From JAHEJE01 sp965216335 (GTDB lineage Bacteria > Pseudomonadota > Alphaproteobacteria > Rhizobiales > Aestuariivirgaceae), in NCBI GenBank assembly GCA_965216335.1, contig OZ244154.1, forward strand, positions 1,550,001 through 1,614,000: a DNA stretch of 64,000 nt. The letters are read 5' to 3'. The notes under the pieces were generated by a model. The model saw only the letters and a list, made by a program, of their open reading frames with translations, was not told the origin of the DNA and made no database searches. Of the stretch, positions 35,050 to 47,200 are shown one piece after another (position 1 is the stretch's first letter; every line of letters begins with the position of its first letter). Made by a program: the position numbers and the translations under genes.

Positions 35050-36561
35050 GTGAACGCGCCGCGCATCGCCATCGCCGGGTTTCAGCACGAAACCAACACC
35101 TTCGCGCCGCTCCCCACCGGACTGGCCGACTTCGAAACACCCGGCTCCTGGCCCGGTATGACCAAAGGCGATGACGTCATCGATGTGTTCGCCGATCTGA
35201 ACATACCCATCGGCGGGTTCATATCGGCGGCACGAGACTGGAATCTTGTGCCCGTTTTGTGGACCAACGCCGAGCCGGGCGGCTATGTTGCCCAGCCAGC
35301 CTTCGACCGTATCGCCGACATGATCTGCGAAGGTGTCGCCGCAGCCGGCGCCATCGACGGCGTTTACCTCGACCTGCACGGCGCCATGGTCACAGAGGAT
35401 TTCGAGGACGGTGAGGGCGAACTGCTGGCCCGCATCCGCGAGGTCACCGGTCCGGACCTGCCGATCGCCGTCAGCCTGGACCTGCATGGCAACGTCACGC
35501 CCGAACTGGCCGAACGCGCCTCGACGCTGGCCATCTACCGCACCTACCCGCATATCGACATGGCCGAAACCGGCGCCCGCGCCAAGGCGCTGCTGGCAGC
35601 CGAACTTGCGCGGGGCGAACCCTTTGCACGTGCCTTCAGGCAGCTCGACTACCTGATCCCCCTGCAGGCCCAGTCGACCATGCGTGAACCGGGCCACCGT
35701 CTTTATGCCATGCTTGAAGAGCTGGAGGCCGGTGCCGCCGTCTCCTGTGACCTGGCGCTCGGCTTCCCGCCGGCCGACATCGAACACTGCGGTGTTTCCC
35801 TGATCGCCTACGCTGACAAACAACCCGACGCCGATAGCGCAGCCGGCCGGCTGCTCGATGCCCTCAACGCCGCCGAGGATGACTTCCACAACCCGCTCGT
35901 GGCGCCGGCCGATTGTGTCGCCCGGGCCAGGGCCCTGGCGGCCCGCACCAGCAAACCTGTCGTCATCGCCGATCCTCAGGACAATCCCGGCGCCGGCGCC
36001 ACCGGCGACACCACCGGCGTGCTCGAGGCGCTTGTGACGGGCGGTGCCCGCAAGGCCGCCCTCGGCATCCTGTGGGACCCCGATACCGCCGCTCAAGCAC
36101 ATGCCGCCGGGCATGGCGCCGAGATCGATGTCGCCATCGGCGGCCGCTTTCCTGAACTCGGCTGCCGGCCCTTCACGGCCAGGGTGCGCGTTGAAAAGCT
36201 GTCCGACGGCATCTTCACCGCCACCGGTCCGATGTATGGCGGCTCGACCGCCAACCTCGGCCCCTGCGCCGTTCTGCACATCCTCGATGAGGCATCGGAC
36301 GTGCGCGTCGTCGTTGGTTCGGTGCGTGCCCAGAATGCCGATCAGGCCTGCTTCACCCACATCGGTATCGACCCGGCGGTTCAGAACATTCTCGTCGTCA
36401 AGAGTTCGGTTCACTTCCTCGCCGACTATGAACCGATTGCCGAGACCGTGCTGTTCGCCGATGCCCCGGGCGCCAACCCCTGCCAGCTCGACACCATCCC
36501 CTTCACCCGCCTGCGCAACGGCGTGCGGCTTGGCCCGCACGGCCCGGCGTTTGCGAAATAA
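35050..36561 (+). CDS. M81 (MlrC-like) metallopeptidase family protein
   Basis: 503 residues from GTG 35050. Zinc-ligand motifs of the family are present: GFQHETNTF near the N-terminus, LDLHGAM and LDLHGN (Asp/His pairs), and RTYPHIDM. The C-terminal MlrC domain follows from about residue 300. MlrC finishes microcystin breakdown in sphingomonads, but most homologues act on unknown small amide substrates, and I infer no toxin link here. It lies 20 bases after tolC on the same strand. Confidence 0.9.
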   Translation: MNAPRIAIAGFQHETNTFAPLPTGLADFETPGSWPGMTKGDDVIDVFADLNIPIGGFISAARDWNLVPVLWTNAEPGGYVAQPAFDRIADMICEGVAAAGAIDGVYLDLHGAMVTEDFEDGEGELLARIREVTGPDLPIAVSLDLHGNVTPELAERASTLAIYRTYPHIDMAETGARAKALLAAELARGEPFARAFRQLDYLIPLQAQSTMREPGHRLYAMLEELEAGAAVSCDLALGFPPADIEHCGVSLIAYADKQPDADSAAGRLLDALNAAEDDFHNPLVAPADCVARARALAARTSKPVVIADPQDNPGAGATGDTTGVLEALVTGGARKAALGILWDPDTAAQAHAAGHGAEIDVAIGGRFPELGCRPFTARVRVEKLSDGIFTATGPMYGGSTANLGPCAVLHILDEASDVRVVVGSVRAQNADQACFTHIGIDPAVQNILVVKSSVHFLADYEPIAETVLFADAPGANPCQLDTIPFTRLRNGVRLGPHGPAFAK

Positions 36562-36693
36562 TTTCGTCAATTCAAGGCATTGCCTGGCGCCAGCTGATTC
36601 TGATTCATAACTTTAACTGCCCCGCATCACGGCCCGGAAACCGGCCGTCGGCAACCGCCTTGTCAGACGCACAAAACCGGTTAGTCTGCCACC

Positions 36694-37881
36694 ATGAGCA
36701 CCAACGCCTGCGCCACGCCGCTTGCCGACATGCCTCTTGAAACCGTGCTGCAACGATTGCGCGATGCGGCATCGCAGCCGTTCGAGACGGCGCGCCCCAT
36801 CCCCGCGCCGGTCAACCATTCGCTGGCGTTTCAGAGCCATGAACGCCAGGCGGTGTTTGCCAGCGGGTGGGTGTGCATCGGCCGCAGCGATGAGATCGCC
36901 GCAACCGGCGATTATCTGGTGCACCAGGTCGCCGGTGTACCGGTGGTCGCTGTGCGTCAGGAGGATGGCGCGCTGAACGCGTTCGTCAATGCCTGCGCGC
37001 ATCGCTTCGCCTGTGTCGTGTCCGGTGACAGGGGCAATGCCAAACGTTTCACCTGCCCTTATCACGCCTGGACCTACGACCTTTCCGGACGGCTGGTCCG
37101 GGCGCCGTTCATGGACATGAAGCCGGGCTTCGATGCCGGTGAGCACCGGCTGCGGCCCGTGCACTGCGAGGTATGGGAGGGCTTTGTCTATATCTGCCTG
37201 GCAGACCGGCCCGCGACCTCGCTGTCGGCAGCGCTTGCGCCGCTCAGCGACGGTATCGTCGGGCGGTTCGACATGTCCTGTTACCGCACCGTGATGCGCC
37301 GCACGATGGTGTGGGACGCCAACTGGAAGAACCTGATCGAGAACTTCATCGAGAGCTACCATGTGCCGATGGCGCACAAGAAGACTTTCGCCAAGCACGC
37401 CAAACCGCTCACCGACTACATCTGCGGCGAAGACGCCGACCACTATTGTTACCACCGCGCCGTCCAGCCCAGCGATACGGGCCCCGGTGCGGCACATCCA
37501 GACAATGACCGGCTTGAAGGCGAATGGCGCCGGATGATGGTCGACTTCTGCGTCTTTCCCTGCCACCTGGTGACCCTGATGCCGGATTTCCTGTGGTACA
37601 TCTCGGTGCAGCCGCAAGGCATCGGCCGAATGCACGCCACCTGGGGCGTGGCGATACCGCCGGAAATTCTCAGCAACATCGCGCCGGCCGACTACGACGC
37701 CTGGCTCGAACAGCTTTCGGCCTACATGGACACCGCCAACGATGAGGACAAGATCCTCGTCGAAGCCCTCTACAAAGGCAGCGCCTCGCCGCTGTTGCCC
37801 GAAGGCACCTACCACCCCATCGAACGCAACCTGTGGCAGTTCACCCGCTACCTGAACCGGGTGTGCCAGCCATCGGAATGA
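36694..37881 (+). CDS. Rieske-type ring-hydroxylating oxygenase, alpha subunit
   Basis: 395 residues. Rieske ligands Cys101, His103, Cys121 and His124 (CAHR, CPYH), and mononuclear-iron His223 and His228 in NLIENFIESYHVPMAH. This is the layout of single-component alpha subunits that oxidise or N-demethylate quaternary amines (such as choline- or stachydrine-type) as well as aromatic rings. The long N-terminus before the Rieske part is normal. A probable electron donor, the FAD reductase, is encoded 0.9 kb away on the opposite strand with a ClpP-like gene between. No ferredoxin gene is visible. Confidence 0.9.
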   Translation: MSTNACATPLADMPLETVLQRLRDAASQPFETARPIPAPVNHSLAFQSHERQAVFASGWVCIGRSDEIAATGDYLVHQVAGVPVVAVRQEDGALNAFVNACAHRFACVVSGDRGNAKRFTCPYHAWTYDLSGRLVRAPFMDMKPGFDAGEHRLRPVHCEVWEGFVYICLADRPATSLSAALAPLSDGIVGRFDMSCYRTVMRRTMVWDANWKNLIENFIESYHVPMAHKKTFAKHAKPLTDYICGEDADHYCYHRAVQPSDTGPGAAHPDNDRLEGEWRRMMVDFCVFPCHLVTLMPDFLWYISVQPQGIGRMHATWGVAIPPEILSNIAPADYDAWLEQLSAYMDTANDEDKILVEALYKGSASPLLPEGTYHPIERNLWQFTRYLNRVCQPSE

Positions 37882-37962
37882 CTGTTTTCAACAGCACACG
37901 ACCAATGCCCTTGATTCGTCATGACTGGGCTCCCCCACTGCTGTCCAGTTCTGCTGTTCGCC

Positions 37963-38083
37963 CCTTCCCCCCAGAGAGGGGGAAGGTTGGGATGGGGGTT
38001 GATGGCGGTGCAAATTACAATGGGATCTAAGTGTTGCACCGCCATCAATCCCCACCCTAACCCTCCCCTTTTCTAGGGGAGGG
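37963..38083 (+). repeat. Three-hairpin intergenic element, copy 2
   Basis: Same three hairpins as copy 1 at 28546, with a changed loop in the middle stem. It is preceded at 37934-37950 by CCCACTGC[A/T]GTCC[A/G]GTT, the 17-bp motif also present at 28515-28531 and, inverted, at 28762-28778. It lies between the Rieske gene and the ClpP-like gene, where the two genes converge. Confidence 0.85.
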
Positions 38084-38128
38084 AATGCTATGTAGCTCGC
38101 ACTGAGTTCGAGGGCTACAACGCCAACA

Positions 38129-38779
38129 TCAGTACAACTGTGTGATCACCCCCGAGCCCTCATCGACAAGCTGCTGGCCGGTGCGCCAGACGTCCTTGCC
38201 CTGCCATTCGGCCTTCAGTTGCTCTCGCCAGGCCGGGGTGATCGGGGAGTTCACGAAGTACTTCTCGAAGAACCGCCCGGCCAGCGCCTTGCGCTCGCGC
38301 TCGTTGCCGTCGGCCTTTTCGTCGCTGAACAGCTCGTAGTACTGCGGCTCGTGGAACATCCAGCGCGACGACGCCGACGCCATGCGCGTCTGGCCCTGCA
38401 GGTAGATCGGCACGCACATCGACAGGCATCCGGCACCCGGGCCGACATTGCTGTCGACCGTGTGGCTGCGATTCATGCGATCGATCAGCTCGATCATCTT
38501 GCGGCCCTCGAGCAGCGCCCCGCCGCGTGAGTTGAGGTCGACGACGAAGCGCGCGGTCTTGCTGCGCCATTCGGCGAACGCCTCCTCGAAGCGCCGCACC
38601 ATCGGCACCTCGATATCGCTGTGCCACGACAGGACGACGGTGTTCGAGGCATCGCTGAGTTGTCGCGCCGACAGGCGGCCCTTGTTTTCGTAGACTTGGC
38701 TCTGTTGCAGCCAGTAGAGCCCGGCGGCGATCGCCACGGCAGCGACCAGAAGCAGCTTTATCAGCCGGTCGGGCAACAC
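38129..38779 (-). CDS. Membrane-anchored ClpP-like periplasmic protein (COG3904 type)
   Basis: 216 residues from GTG 38779. No good ribosome site is visible; the frame is open further upstream inside the reductase gene, so the start is uncertain. An N-terminal anchor (RLIKLLLVAAVAIAAGLYWL) is followed by a ClpP/crotonase-like domain: SRGGALLEG, then GAGCLSMCVPIYLQG, with the likely nucleophilic Ser between two Cys, and MFHEP with the His. The family is of unknown substrate, exported to the periplasm. It starts nine bases after the reductase stop, so the two are probably co-transcribed. Confidence 0.75.
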   Translation of the reverse strand: MLPDRLIKLLLVAAVAIAAGLYWLQQSQVYENKGRLSARQLSDASNTVVLSWHSDIEVPMVRRFEEAFAEWRSKTARFVVDLNSRGGALLEGRKMIELIDRMNRSHTVDSNVGPGAGCLSMCVPIYLQGQTRMASASSRWMFHEPQYYELFSDEKADGNERERKALAGRFFEKYFVNSPITPAWREQLKAEWQGKDVWRTGQQLVDEGSGVITQLY

Positions 38780-38787
38780 CGGTGCGG

Positions 38788-40011
38788 CTACCGTTTCATC
38801 AGCGATTTCAACTCGACCGACGTGTCGGCCAGCGCCGCCGGATCGAGCTCGGTCTTCATCGCCAAGAGCCGCCGCGACACCGCCACATCGCGCACCGCAT
38901 CGACCGCCGCCATGGCGTCCAGCCGCCCGTCCTTGAGATAGTACAGGCTGAAGGCGCCATCGTCCGGATTGCCCCGCATCACCGCGCCGTCGAAGGTCTC
39001 CGGCAGGCCGAGCATCTGCAGGTTGACGCCGTACTGGTCCGACCAGCCCCACGGCGTGTCGTTGTAGGGCTGTTCGCGCCCGGCGATTATCTTGCCGGCC
39101 GCCATGCCCTGGTTCTGGGCATTCTGCCAGGTCTCCATGCGCATGCGACGGCCGAAGCCCGGATGGTAGTGATTGGTCACATCGCCGGCGGCGTGGATCG
39201 CCGGGTCGGCGGTGCGGGTGAACTCGTCGACCCAGATGCCGCCCTCGGTCTCAAGTCCGGCATCGGCGGCAAGTTCGCTGTTGGGGATCACCCCGATGCC
39301 GGCGACGATCACCGTGCCGTCGACCACCGTGTCGCCGCACACCAGCCGGCAGCCGTCCGCGCCATGCTCGATCCGCTCCGGCATGACGCCGCACAACACA
39401 TCGACCCCGTGGCCGCGGTGCATGGCTTCGTAGTGTGCCGAGATCTCCGGACCGACGACCCGCGCCATCACCCTGTCGGCAACTTCGACGACGGCTGCGT
39501 CAGCCCCCAGCTTGCGCGCCGCCGCGGCCACTTCCAGCCCGATCAGCCCGCCGCCGACGACGATGATCTTGGCGCCCGGCTTGATCGTATCCTTGAGCTG
39601 CAGGCAGTCGTCCATCCCGCGCAGGTAGAGGATCGGCGCACCCTTCGAGCCCGGCAGCTTAAGCTCGCGCACCCGCGCCCCGGTCGCCAGGATCAGCCGG
39701 TCGTAGCCAAGGCTCTCGCCACCCGCCAGGGCAAGCGTCCGGTCCTGCCGGCTGATCGCTTCGACCCGCACGCCGGGGCGGAAATCCACGCCCATCTCGG
39801 CCAGCTCCTCCGGCGACAGGTACCAGGTCGAGCGCGGCTCGGCATCGCCCAGCAGCACCGCCTTCGACAATGGCGGCCGGTCGTAGGGCGGATAGGGCTC
39901 ATCGCCCAAGAGGATCACCTCGCCGGCAAAATCGTATTGCCGCAGGCCCTTGGCGGCCCAGCACCCGGCCTGGCCGGCCCCGACGATCACCACCCGATTT
40001 ACGTCCGTCAT
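38788..40011 (-). CDS. FAD-dependent NAD(P)H:ferredoxin-type reductase
   Basis: 407 residues. FAD site VIVGAGQAGCWAAKGLR at the start, YPPYDRPPLSK (flavin contact), NAD site IVVGGGLIGLEVAAAARKLG around 145-165, and GDVTNHYHPGFG near 280. This is the rhodocoxin/putidaredoxin-reductase class that feeds Rieske oxygenases or P450s. ATG 40011 was chosen (AAAGG eight bases upstream). The Rieske oxygenase at 36694 is the natural partner; a ferredoxin is missing from the window. Confidence 0.9.
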   Translation of the reverse strand: MTDVNRVVIVGAGQAGCWAAKGLRQYDFAGEVILLGDEPYPPYDRPPLSKAVLLGDAEPRSTWYLSPEELAEMGVDFRPGVRVEAISRQDRTLALAGGESLGYDRLILATGARVRELKLPGSKGAPILYLRGMDDCLQLKDTIKPGAKIIVVGGGLIGLEVAAAARKLGADAAVVEVADRVMARVVGPEISAHYEAMHRGHGVDVLCGVMPERIEHGADGCRLVCGDTVVDGTVIVAGIGVIPNSELAADAGLETEGGIWVDEFTRTADPAIHAAGDVTNHYHPGFGRRMRMETWQNAQNQGMAAGKIIAGREQPYNDTPWGWSDQYGVNLQMLGLPETFDGAVMRGNPDDGAFSLYYLKDGRLDAMAAVDAVRDVAVSRRLLAMKTELDPAALADTSVELKSLMKR

Positions 40012-40154
40012 CGCATCCACCTTTCCACTTGCACCCCTCCCCGCTTAGGCGTCTCGTCCGGCGACCGCAACACCCCTTTTTGTCCCACCGGCAAGCAAAC
40101 GCTCTGCGATGCGCAATTGCAAACGCTGCCAGCGTGCCGTACATCGCAACCATC

Positions 40155-41962
<1,808 letters not shown>

Positions 41963-41966
<4 letters not shown>

Positions 41967-43330
41967 CGCCTTCCACCGCACAAAAACCCGACGCTCTATG
42001 GATCAAGCACCCGCTCGCCTGCCTGGCCGACGGCGCGGAAAACGGCATCGTCGTCGCAGACGGGCGCATCGCCGAACTGGTGCCGGCGGGAGGCGCCCCC
42101 AAGACCGCTGTTGCCGCCAGCTTCGATGCCAGCCGCCATGTGGTGCTGCCGGGCCTGATAAACGCCCACCACCATTTCTACCAGACCCTGACCCGCGCCC
42201 ACCCGGACGCCATCAACAAGCCGCTGTTTGCCTGGCTCAAGGCGCTCTACCCGGTGTGGGCGCACATCACGCCCGACGACCTGCGCATCGCATCGCACCT
42301 GGCGCTGGTCGAACTGGCCATGTCCGGCTGCACCACCACGTCCGACCATCACTACCTGTTTCCCTCGGGTCTGAACGACGCCATGGACATTCAGGCCGAG
42401 GAGGCCGCCCGGCTCGGGCTGCGCATGACCATCACCCGCGGCTCGATGAGCCTGTCGGTCGCCGACGGCGGCCTGCCGCCGGTCAGCGTGGTGCAGGACC
42501 ACGACACCATCATGAACGACTGCGAACGGGTGCTGGCCAGGCACCACCAGCCCGGCGGCGGCGCCATGCTGCAGGTCGCACTGGCGCCGTGCTCGCCGTT
42601 TTCGGTGACCCGCGAGCTGATGCTGGCAAGCGCCGAACTGGCGGAGAAGAACGACTGCCGCCTACACACTCACCTGGCCGAGACCCTCGATGAGAACGAC
42701 TACTGCAACGAGATGTTCGGCTGCCGGCCGCTCGACTATCTCGAACAGACCGGCTGGCTGACCAACCGCACCTGGCTCGCCCACGGCATCCATTTCAATG
42801 ACGATGAGATCACCCGCCTGGCCCGGCACGGCACCGGCGTCTGCCATTGCCCGACCTCGAACATGGTGCTCGCGTCGGGCCACTGCCGCACCTGCGAGCT
42901 GGAACGCCGGGGCGCGCCGGTCGGCCTCGGCGTCGACGGTTCGGCCTCCAACGACAGCTCCAACCTGATGGAGGGCGTGCGCCACGCCCTGATGATCAAT
43001 CGGCTGACCTACGGGGCCGAGGACGTCAGCCACCTCGATGCCCTCCGCTGGGCCACCGAAGGCTCGGCCAAATGCCTCGGCCGGTCCGACATCGGCACCA
43101 TCGCGGTCGGCAGGCAGGCGGACCTCGCCTTGTTCGACCTTGAGGACCTGCGCTTTTCCGGCGCCGGCGATCCGCTCGCCGCCCTGGTGCTGTGCGGCGC
43201 CCACCGGGCCGACCGGGTAATGGTCGCCGGCAAGTGGATCGTTGCCGATGCCCATCCCGTCGGCATCGACCTCACGGAACTGCGCAACGAACACTCGGCC
43301 GCCGCCGCCCGCCTGCTCTCCGTAACCTGA
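41963..43330 (+). CDS. Amidohydrolase, 8-oxoguanine-deaminase-like
   Basis: 455 residues. TIM-barrel metal sites: GLINAHHHFYQTLTR (HxH pair), HTHLAE, LAHGIHF and LGVDGSASNDSSNLM. The size and motif set fit the 8-oxoguanine deaminase/hydroxyatrazine-type group (guanine-deaminase relatives), which deaminates oxidised guanine or related triazines. Its start overlaps the uup stop. It converges with the RHH-PAS gene with one base between stops. Other purine or cytosine deaminases are possible. Confidence 0.88.
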
Positions 43331-43331
43331 C

Positions 43332-44027
43332 TCACGGGTTCTCGGCCACCTGCCGCTTGCGCTCGACCGGCGGCTCGATGAACACGATCAGGTGCGATGC
43401 CTCACCCGCCGACCGATCCGCCAGCGCATACCTGACGCGGCGCTGGGTATGGGCCTCGCCGACCGTAAAGCCGATCTGTCCGGAGATGATCTTGCGTGGG
43501 TTGTCATGTACCTGCCGGATGATCTGGTTGAACGGCTGGGTAAAGATCAGCCGCAGCGACGACTTGCCCTCATCATCTTCACCACGGTCCCGCGGCGCCA
43601 GTATCGTGGTGGCGAAGGCCGGATTGTAGGCCGCGATCCTGCGCTCGTGGGTGAGCACCATGACCGGCAGCGGACACGCCGTGATGATCGCCGCGAGATC
43701 AACCCCGCCCGAACGCATCTCGCTCAGGGCCATTTCCTGGCGCAACCGGTGCAGGCAGAAGGCCCGCAGAGCCGAAGTTCGGTTGGTTGACTTGTCAAGA
43801 TCACCGACGATCTTGAAGACCAGCTCGTTGAGTGAGATGCCATCCGTCTCGGCAAGATCAACCAATTGATCCCAATAGATATTTTCAAGACGGATTGCCA
43901 TCCTCCGGCCCTTTCGCTGCAGCACCCGCATGGTGGTTTGGGTGAGCGTCGCAGCATCCCCGCCGCGTCTTGCCGCCGGCCCCTTGCCGGCTCCCGTGTC
44001 TGGCGGAGACTGTGAGTCGTCCTGCAT
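43332..44027 (-). CDS. RHH-domain protein with PAS-like module
   Basis: 231 residues. A ribbon-helix-helix of the alphaproteobacterial RHH_4 type at about 42-95 (RMAIRLENIYWDQLVDLAE ... TSALRAFCLHRLR) follows a basic, low-complexity N-terminus. The second half (about 110-215) resembles a PAS fold with a hydrophobic core. Likely a DNA-binding regulator responding to a small signal. GGGGGA precedes ATG 44027. It diverges from the giant adhesin; a palindrome in the shared promoter at 44090-44107 could be its operator. Confidence 0.8.
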   Translation of the reverse strand: MQDDSQSPPDTGAGKGPAARRGGDAATLTQTTMRVLQRKGRRMAIRLENIYWDQLVDLAETDGISLNELVFKIVGDLDKSTNRTSALRAFCLHRLRQEMALSEMRSGGVDLAAIITACPLPVMVLTHERRIAAYNPAFATTILAPRDRGEDDEGKSSLRLIFTQPFNQIIRQVHDNPRKIISGQIGFTVGEAHTQRRVRYALADRSAGEASHLIVFIEPPVERKRQVAENP

Positions 44028-44089
44028 TTCCCCCGGCTCCTGCTCATGTCCGCTGAATACCCATTATGGTTACCAGCAAATTAACACAA

Positions 44090-44107
44090 CTCATAACATA
44101 TTATGAG
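44090..44107. promoter_or_regulatory. Palindrome CTCATAA-CATA-TTATGAG in the adhesin promoter
   Basis: A perfect 7-4-7 inverted repeat in AT-rich DNA between the RHH-PAS gene (start 44027) and the adhesin start (44234). Candidate operator for the RHH regulator; binding is inference. Confidence 0.5.
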
Positions 44108-44233
44108 AATTTTGCCGGTCTTGCCACCACCTGCTCTGGCGAATTGACGTCGCGTCTGGCATTTTTCCACTTTAACAAAGTTTTAACCTTGCACCACAAG
44201 TGCGCTGCGACCCACAGCAGCAGGGAGAGTGAA

Positions 44234-47200
44234 ATGACTGAGCGTTCTGACATGGAAATCGTAGCCGGCGAAGAAACTGCCGAGGCAAGCGTACAAGACG
44301 ACACCCGCATCGAGCTGGCGCAAGCGACCACAACTGACGATGACCAGCAGGAGAACGCCGAGAAGGCTGAGGACAAGGAAGAGGAAAAGCAGGAGACTGC
44401 TGAAGCCGCAGACGATGCCCCCAACCAGGTGGTCATCCCGATCGAGCGCATCGAGACCTTCGACACCACCGCCGTCAAGCAGACCCTGACCGCCACCGAA
44501 GGCACACCGGTCGAGCTGCCCGAAGGCACTGACGTCACCGGCCTGTTTCCATTCCAGAACGACCTTATCATCCAGGAAGCCGACGGTTCGCTGATTTACA
44601 TCATCGGCGGTTTCACCACGCCGCCGACCCTGGTCATCGGCCAGTACGAAATCGCGTCCGCCGATCTGTCGACCGCTTTCCAGTCCGGCGCCACGACCGT
44701 CCCTGCCGCCGGCCCGACCGGTCCTCAGCAGCCGCCGAGTTCAGGCGGCAACTTCGCCACCGACCCCGGCAATGTCGGCGATCCGCTCGATCCGGTGCCA
44801 CTGCTGCCGCCGACCGCCTTTGATCGTGCCTTTGAGGACATCGAGGAATTCCAGGGCCTGCTTGAGGAAGATGACCCACAGGAGCCACTGCGTATTGTCA
44901 GCGTGATTCCCGAGCGTCCCACTGTCGCCGACCCCGACCTGCTGCTCAATGACGGCATCGACATTGACACGGTCGACATCACAATCAAGGCCGGCTCGAC
45001 GTCGGTAACCGACCTGCGGTTCGGAAACGACCTGTCTGGCATCCGCGTTGTCGGTGCCGACACCAACGCCAACTTCACCTGGAAGATCGTACCGGGTAAC
45101 GGCAGCCACATCATCGAAGGCTCACTGCCGGGCAATGGCGTCGTGATCCGCCTTGAGATTTCCCTGACCGACGCCATCGGCCCCAATGCAACGGGCGCCG
45201 GCGCAATCAAGATCACCTTGCTGGAAGGCTTTCCGCACCAGTTTGGCGAGAACGGCGACAGCCTGGCAAGCATCATCAACATCCCGATCATTGCCGAAGA
45301 CGCCGCCGGCAATACCGACAACGCGGTGACCCAGGTCGATATCCTGGACGATATACCCCTCGCCAAGCACGACACCGACACGATCGGCGCCGGCCAGTTC
45401 GGCCCGGTCTCCGGCAACCTGATCACCGATGCAGAAGCCAATGGCGACAACGGTGCCGATGACATCGGCGCCGACGACGGCACCACCACCGGCATCGCTC
45501 CCCAGATCGTCAGCATTTCCAGTCCTGTCGACGGTGATACGATTGGCTCGACCGCCGAGACGATCAATGGTCTGTATGGCACCCTGACCGTCGAACCCGA
45601 TGGCGACTACACCTACACCCGCAATCCCGGCACACCGGGTGACAAAGACGACGTATTCAACTACACGCTGCGCGACGGCGACGGCGACACGAGTTCTGCG
45701 ACGTTGACGATCCACATTGAAAGCGTTCCGCCGACCATTGAAATTCCCGAACCGAATCCGAACGACCCTCTGGCCGGCGACGACGGCACCGTGGTATTTG
45801 AGGAAGGCCTGCCGGCGCGTGGCAGTGAATCCGAAGGCTCGCAGGCTTCCGACCCCTCCGAGACGACCGCGGGCGTGATCAACTTCACGTCGGTTGACGG
45901 TCTGGACAGCGTAACCATCGCCGGCGTAGCCGTAAACACCAGCGGCTTTCCCCAGACGGTTTCCGATGACGCCACCGGAACGCTTGTCGTTACCGGTCTG
46001 ACGTTCGACCCGGTGACCGGTGCTGGCACCATCTCTTATGAATACACCCTGAAAGACAACACGCTGATCGACCCTGACGGCGTTTCATTCCCGGTCGAGA
46101 TTACCGATCTGGACGGCGAAGCCGCCGGCGGCAACCTTGATGTGCTGATCATCGACGACGCTCCGACTGCTGTTGCCGATGTTGACAGCGTAACCGAGGA
46201 TGGCCCAACCACGGCGGATGGTAACGTATTGACCGGAACTGGTGGCACCGATGCCAATGCCACCGACGGTGAAGCCGACACCCAGGGTGCTGACAGCGCA
46301 ACTGTCACCGCCGTGTCTTTCGGTGCCAGCACGGGCACAGTCGGAAGCGCCCTTTCCGGCGCCTACGGCGAACTAACACTGAATTCAGACGGCTCCTACA
46401 GCTATGTTCTCGACAACGCCAACGGCATCGTGCAGGGCCTTGCCGAGGGTGAAACACTCACCGAGGTGTTCGATTACACCATTACCGATGGCGATGGCGA
46501 CACGTCAGCAACGACCCTGACGATCACCATCAACGGCGCCGACGACCCGGTCACCGTCAACGGCCTTGACGGCGACGGTGCTGAAGAGATCGTCGACGAG
46601 GACGACCTTCTGGACGGCTCGTCGCCGGACAACGCCGCCTTGACCAAGACCGGAGACTTCTCGGTAACGACCCCCGATGGCCTCGGCGAACTAACCGTGG
46701 GCGGTGTCACTGTCTATTCCGGTGGCGCACTGACCGGCACCACGCAGATTGACAGCCCCCTTGGCCTGCTGACGATCACCGGCGTTAGCGAAACCATCGT
46801 CGACGGCGTGGTCGTCGGCGCGACGTTCTCCTACAGCTATCTGTTTGAAGACAATACGCTGGCACACGGCATCGCCGACAACGGCGAGAATGGTGGGGTG
46901 TTCGACAACTTCACCGTCACCGTCACTGACGAGGACGGCTCCACGGACAGCGCGGAACTCAATGTCGAAGTCATCGACGATGTACCGACCGTCGAAATCC
47001 TCGCCGACACCAGCGATGGTGGCGACACATCGGACACCGCGGACAGCCTGGTCGAGAACGGCGAGACGTTGACTGGCGGCATCCCGCTCGTCGAAGGCGC
47101 CGACCAGGATGCAACCCTTGATATCACGCTCGCCGGCACCGATGTGCTGAGCGCCCCGCTGAGCTTCACCCTCGACGGCACGGCACAGTCGGCTTCGGCC

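Noticed and set aside
34975..36570. A 531-codon minus-strand frame opposite the M81 gene
   Set aside because: Shadow of a GC-rich gene whose plus-strand product has clear metal motifs.
36613..37815. A 400-codon minus-strand frame opposite the Rieske oxygenase
   Set aside because: The plus-strand protein has all Rieske and iron ligands; the antisense frame has none and no family features.
44090..44107. Considered as a -10/-35 promoter rather than an operator
   Set aside because: The symmetry is perfect and no spaced -35 box fits, so a protein-binding palindrome is the better reading.
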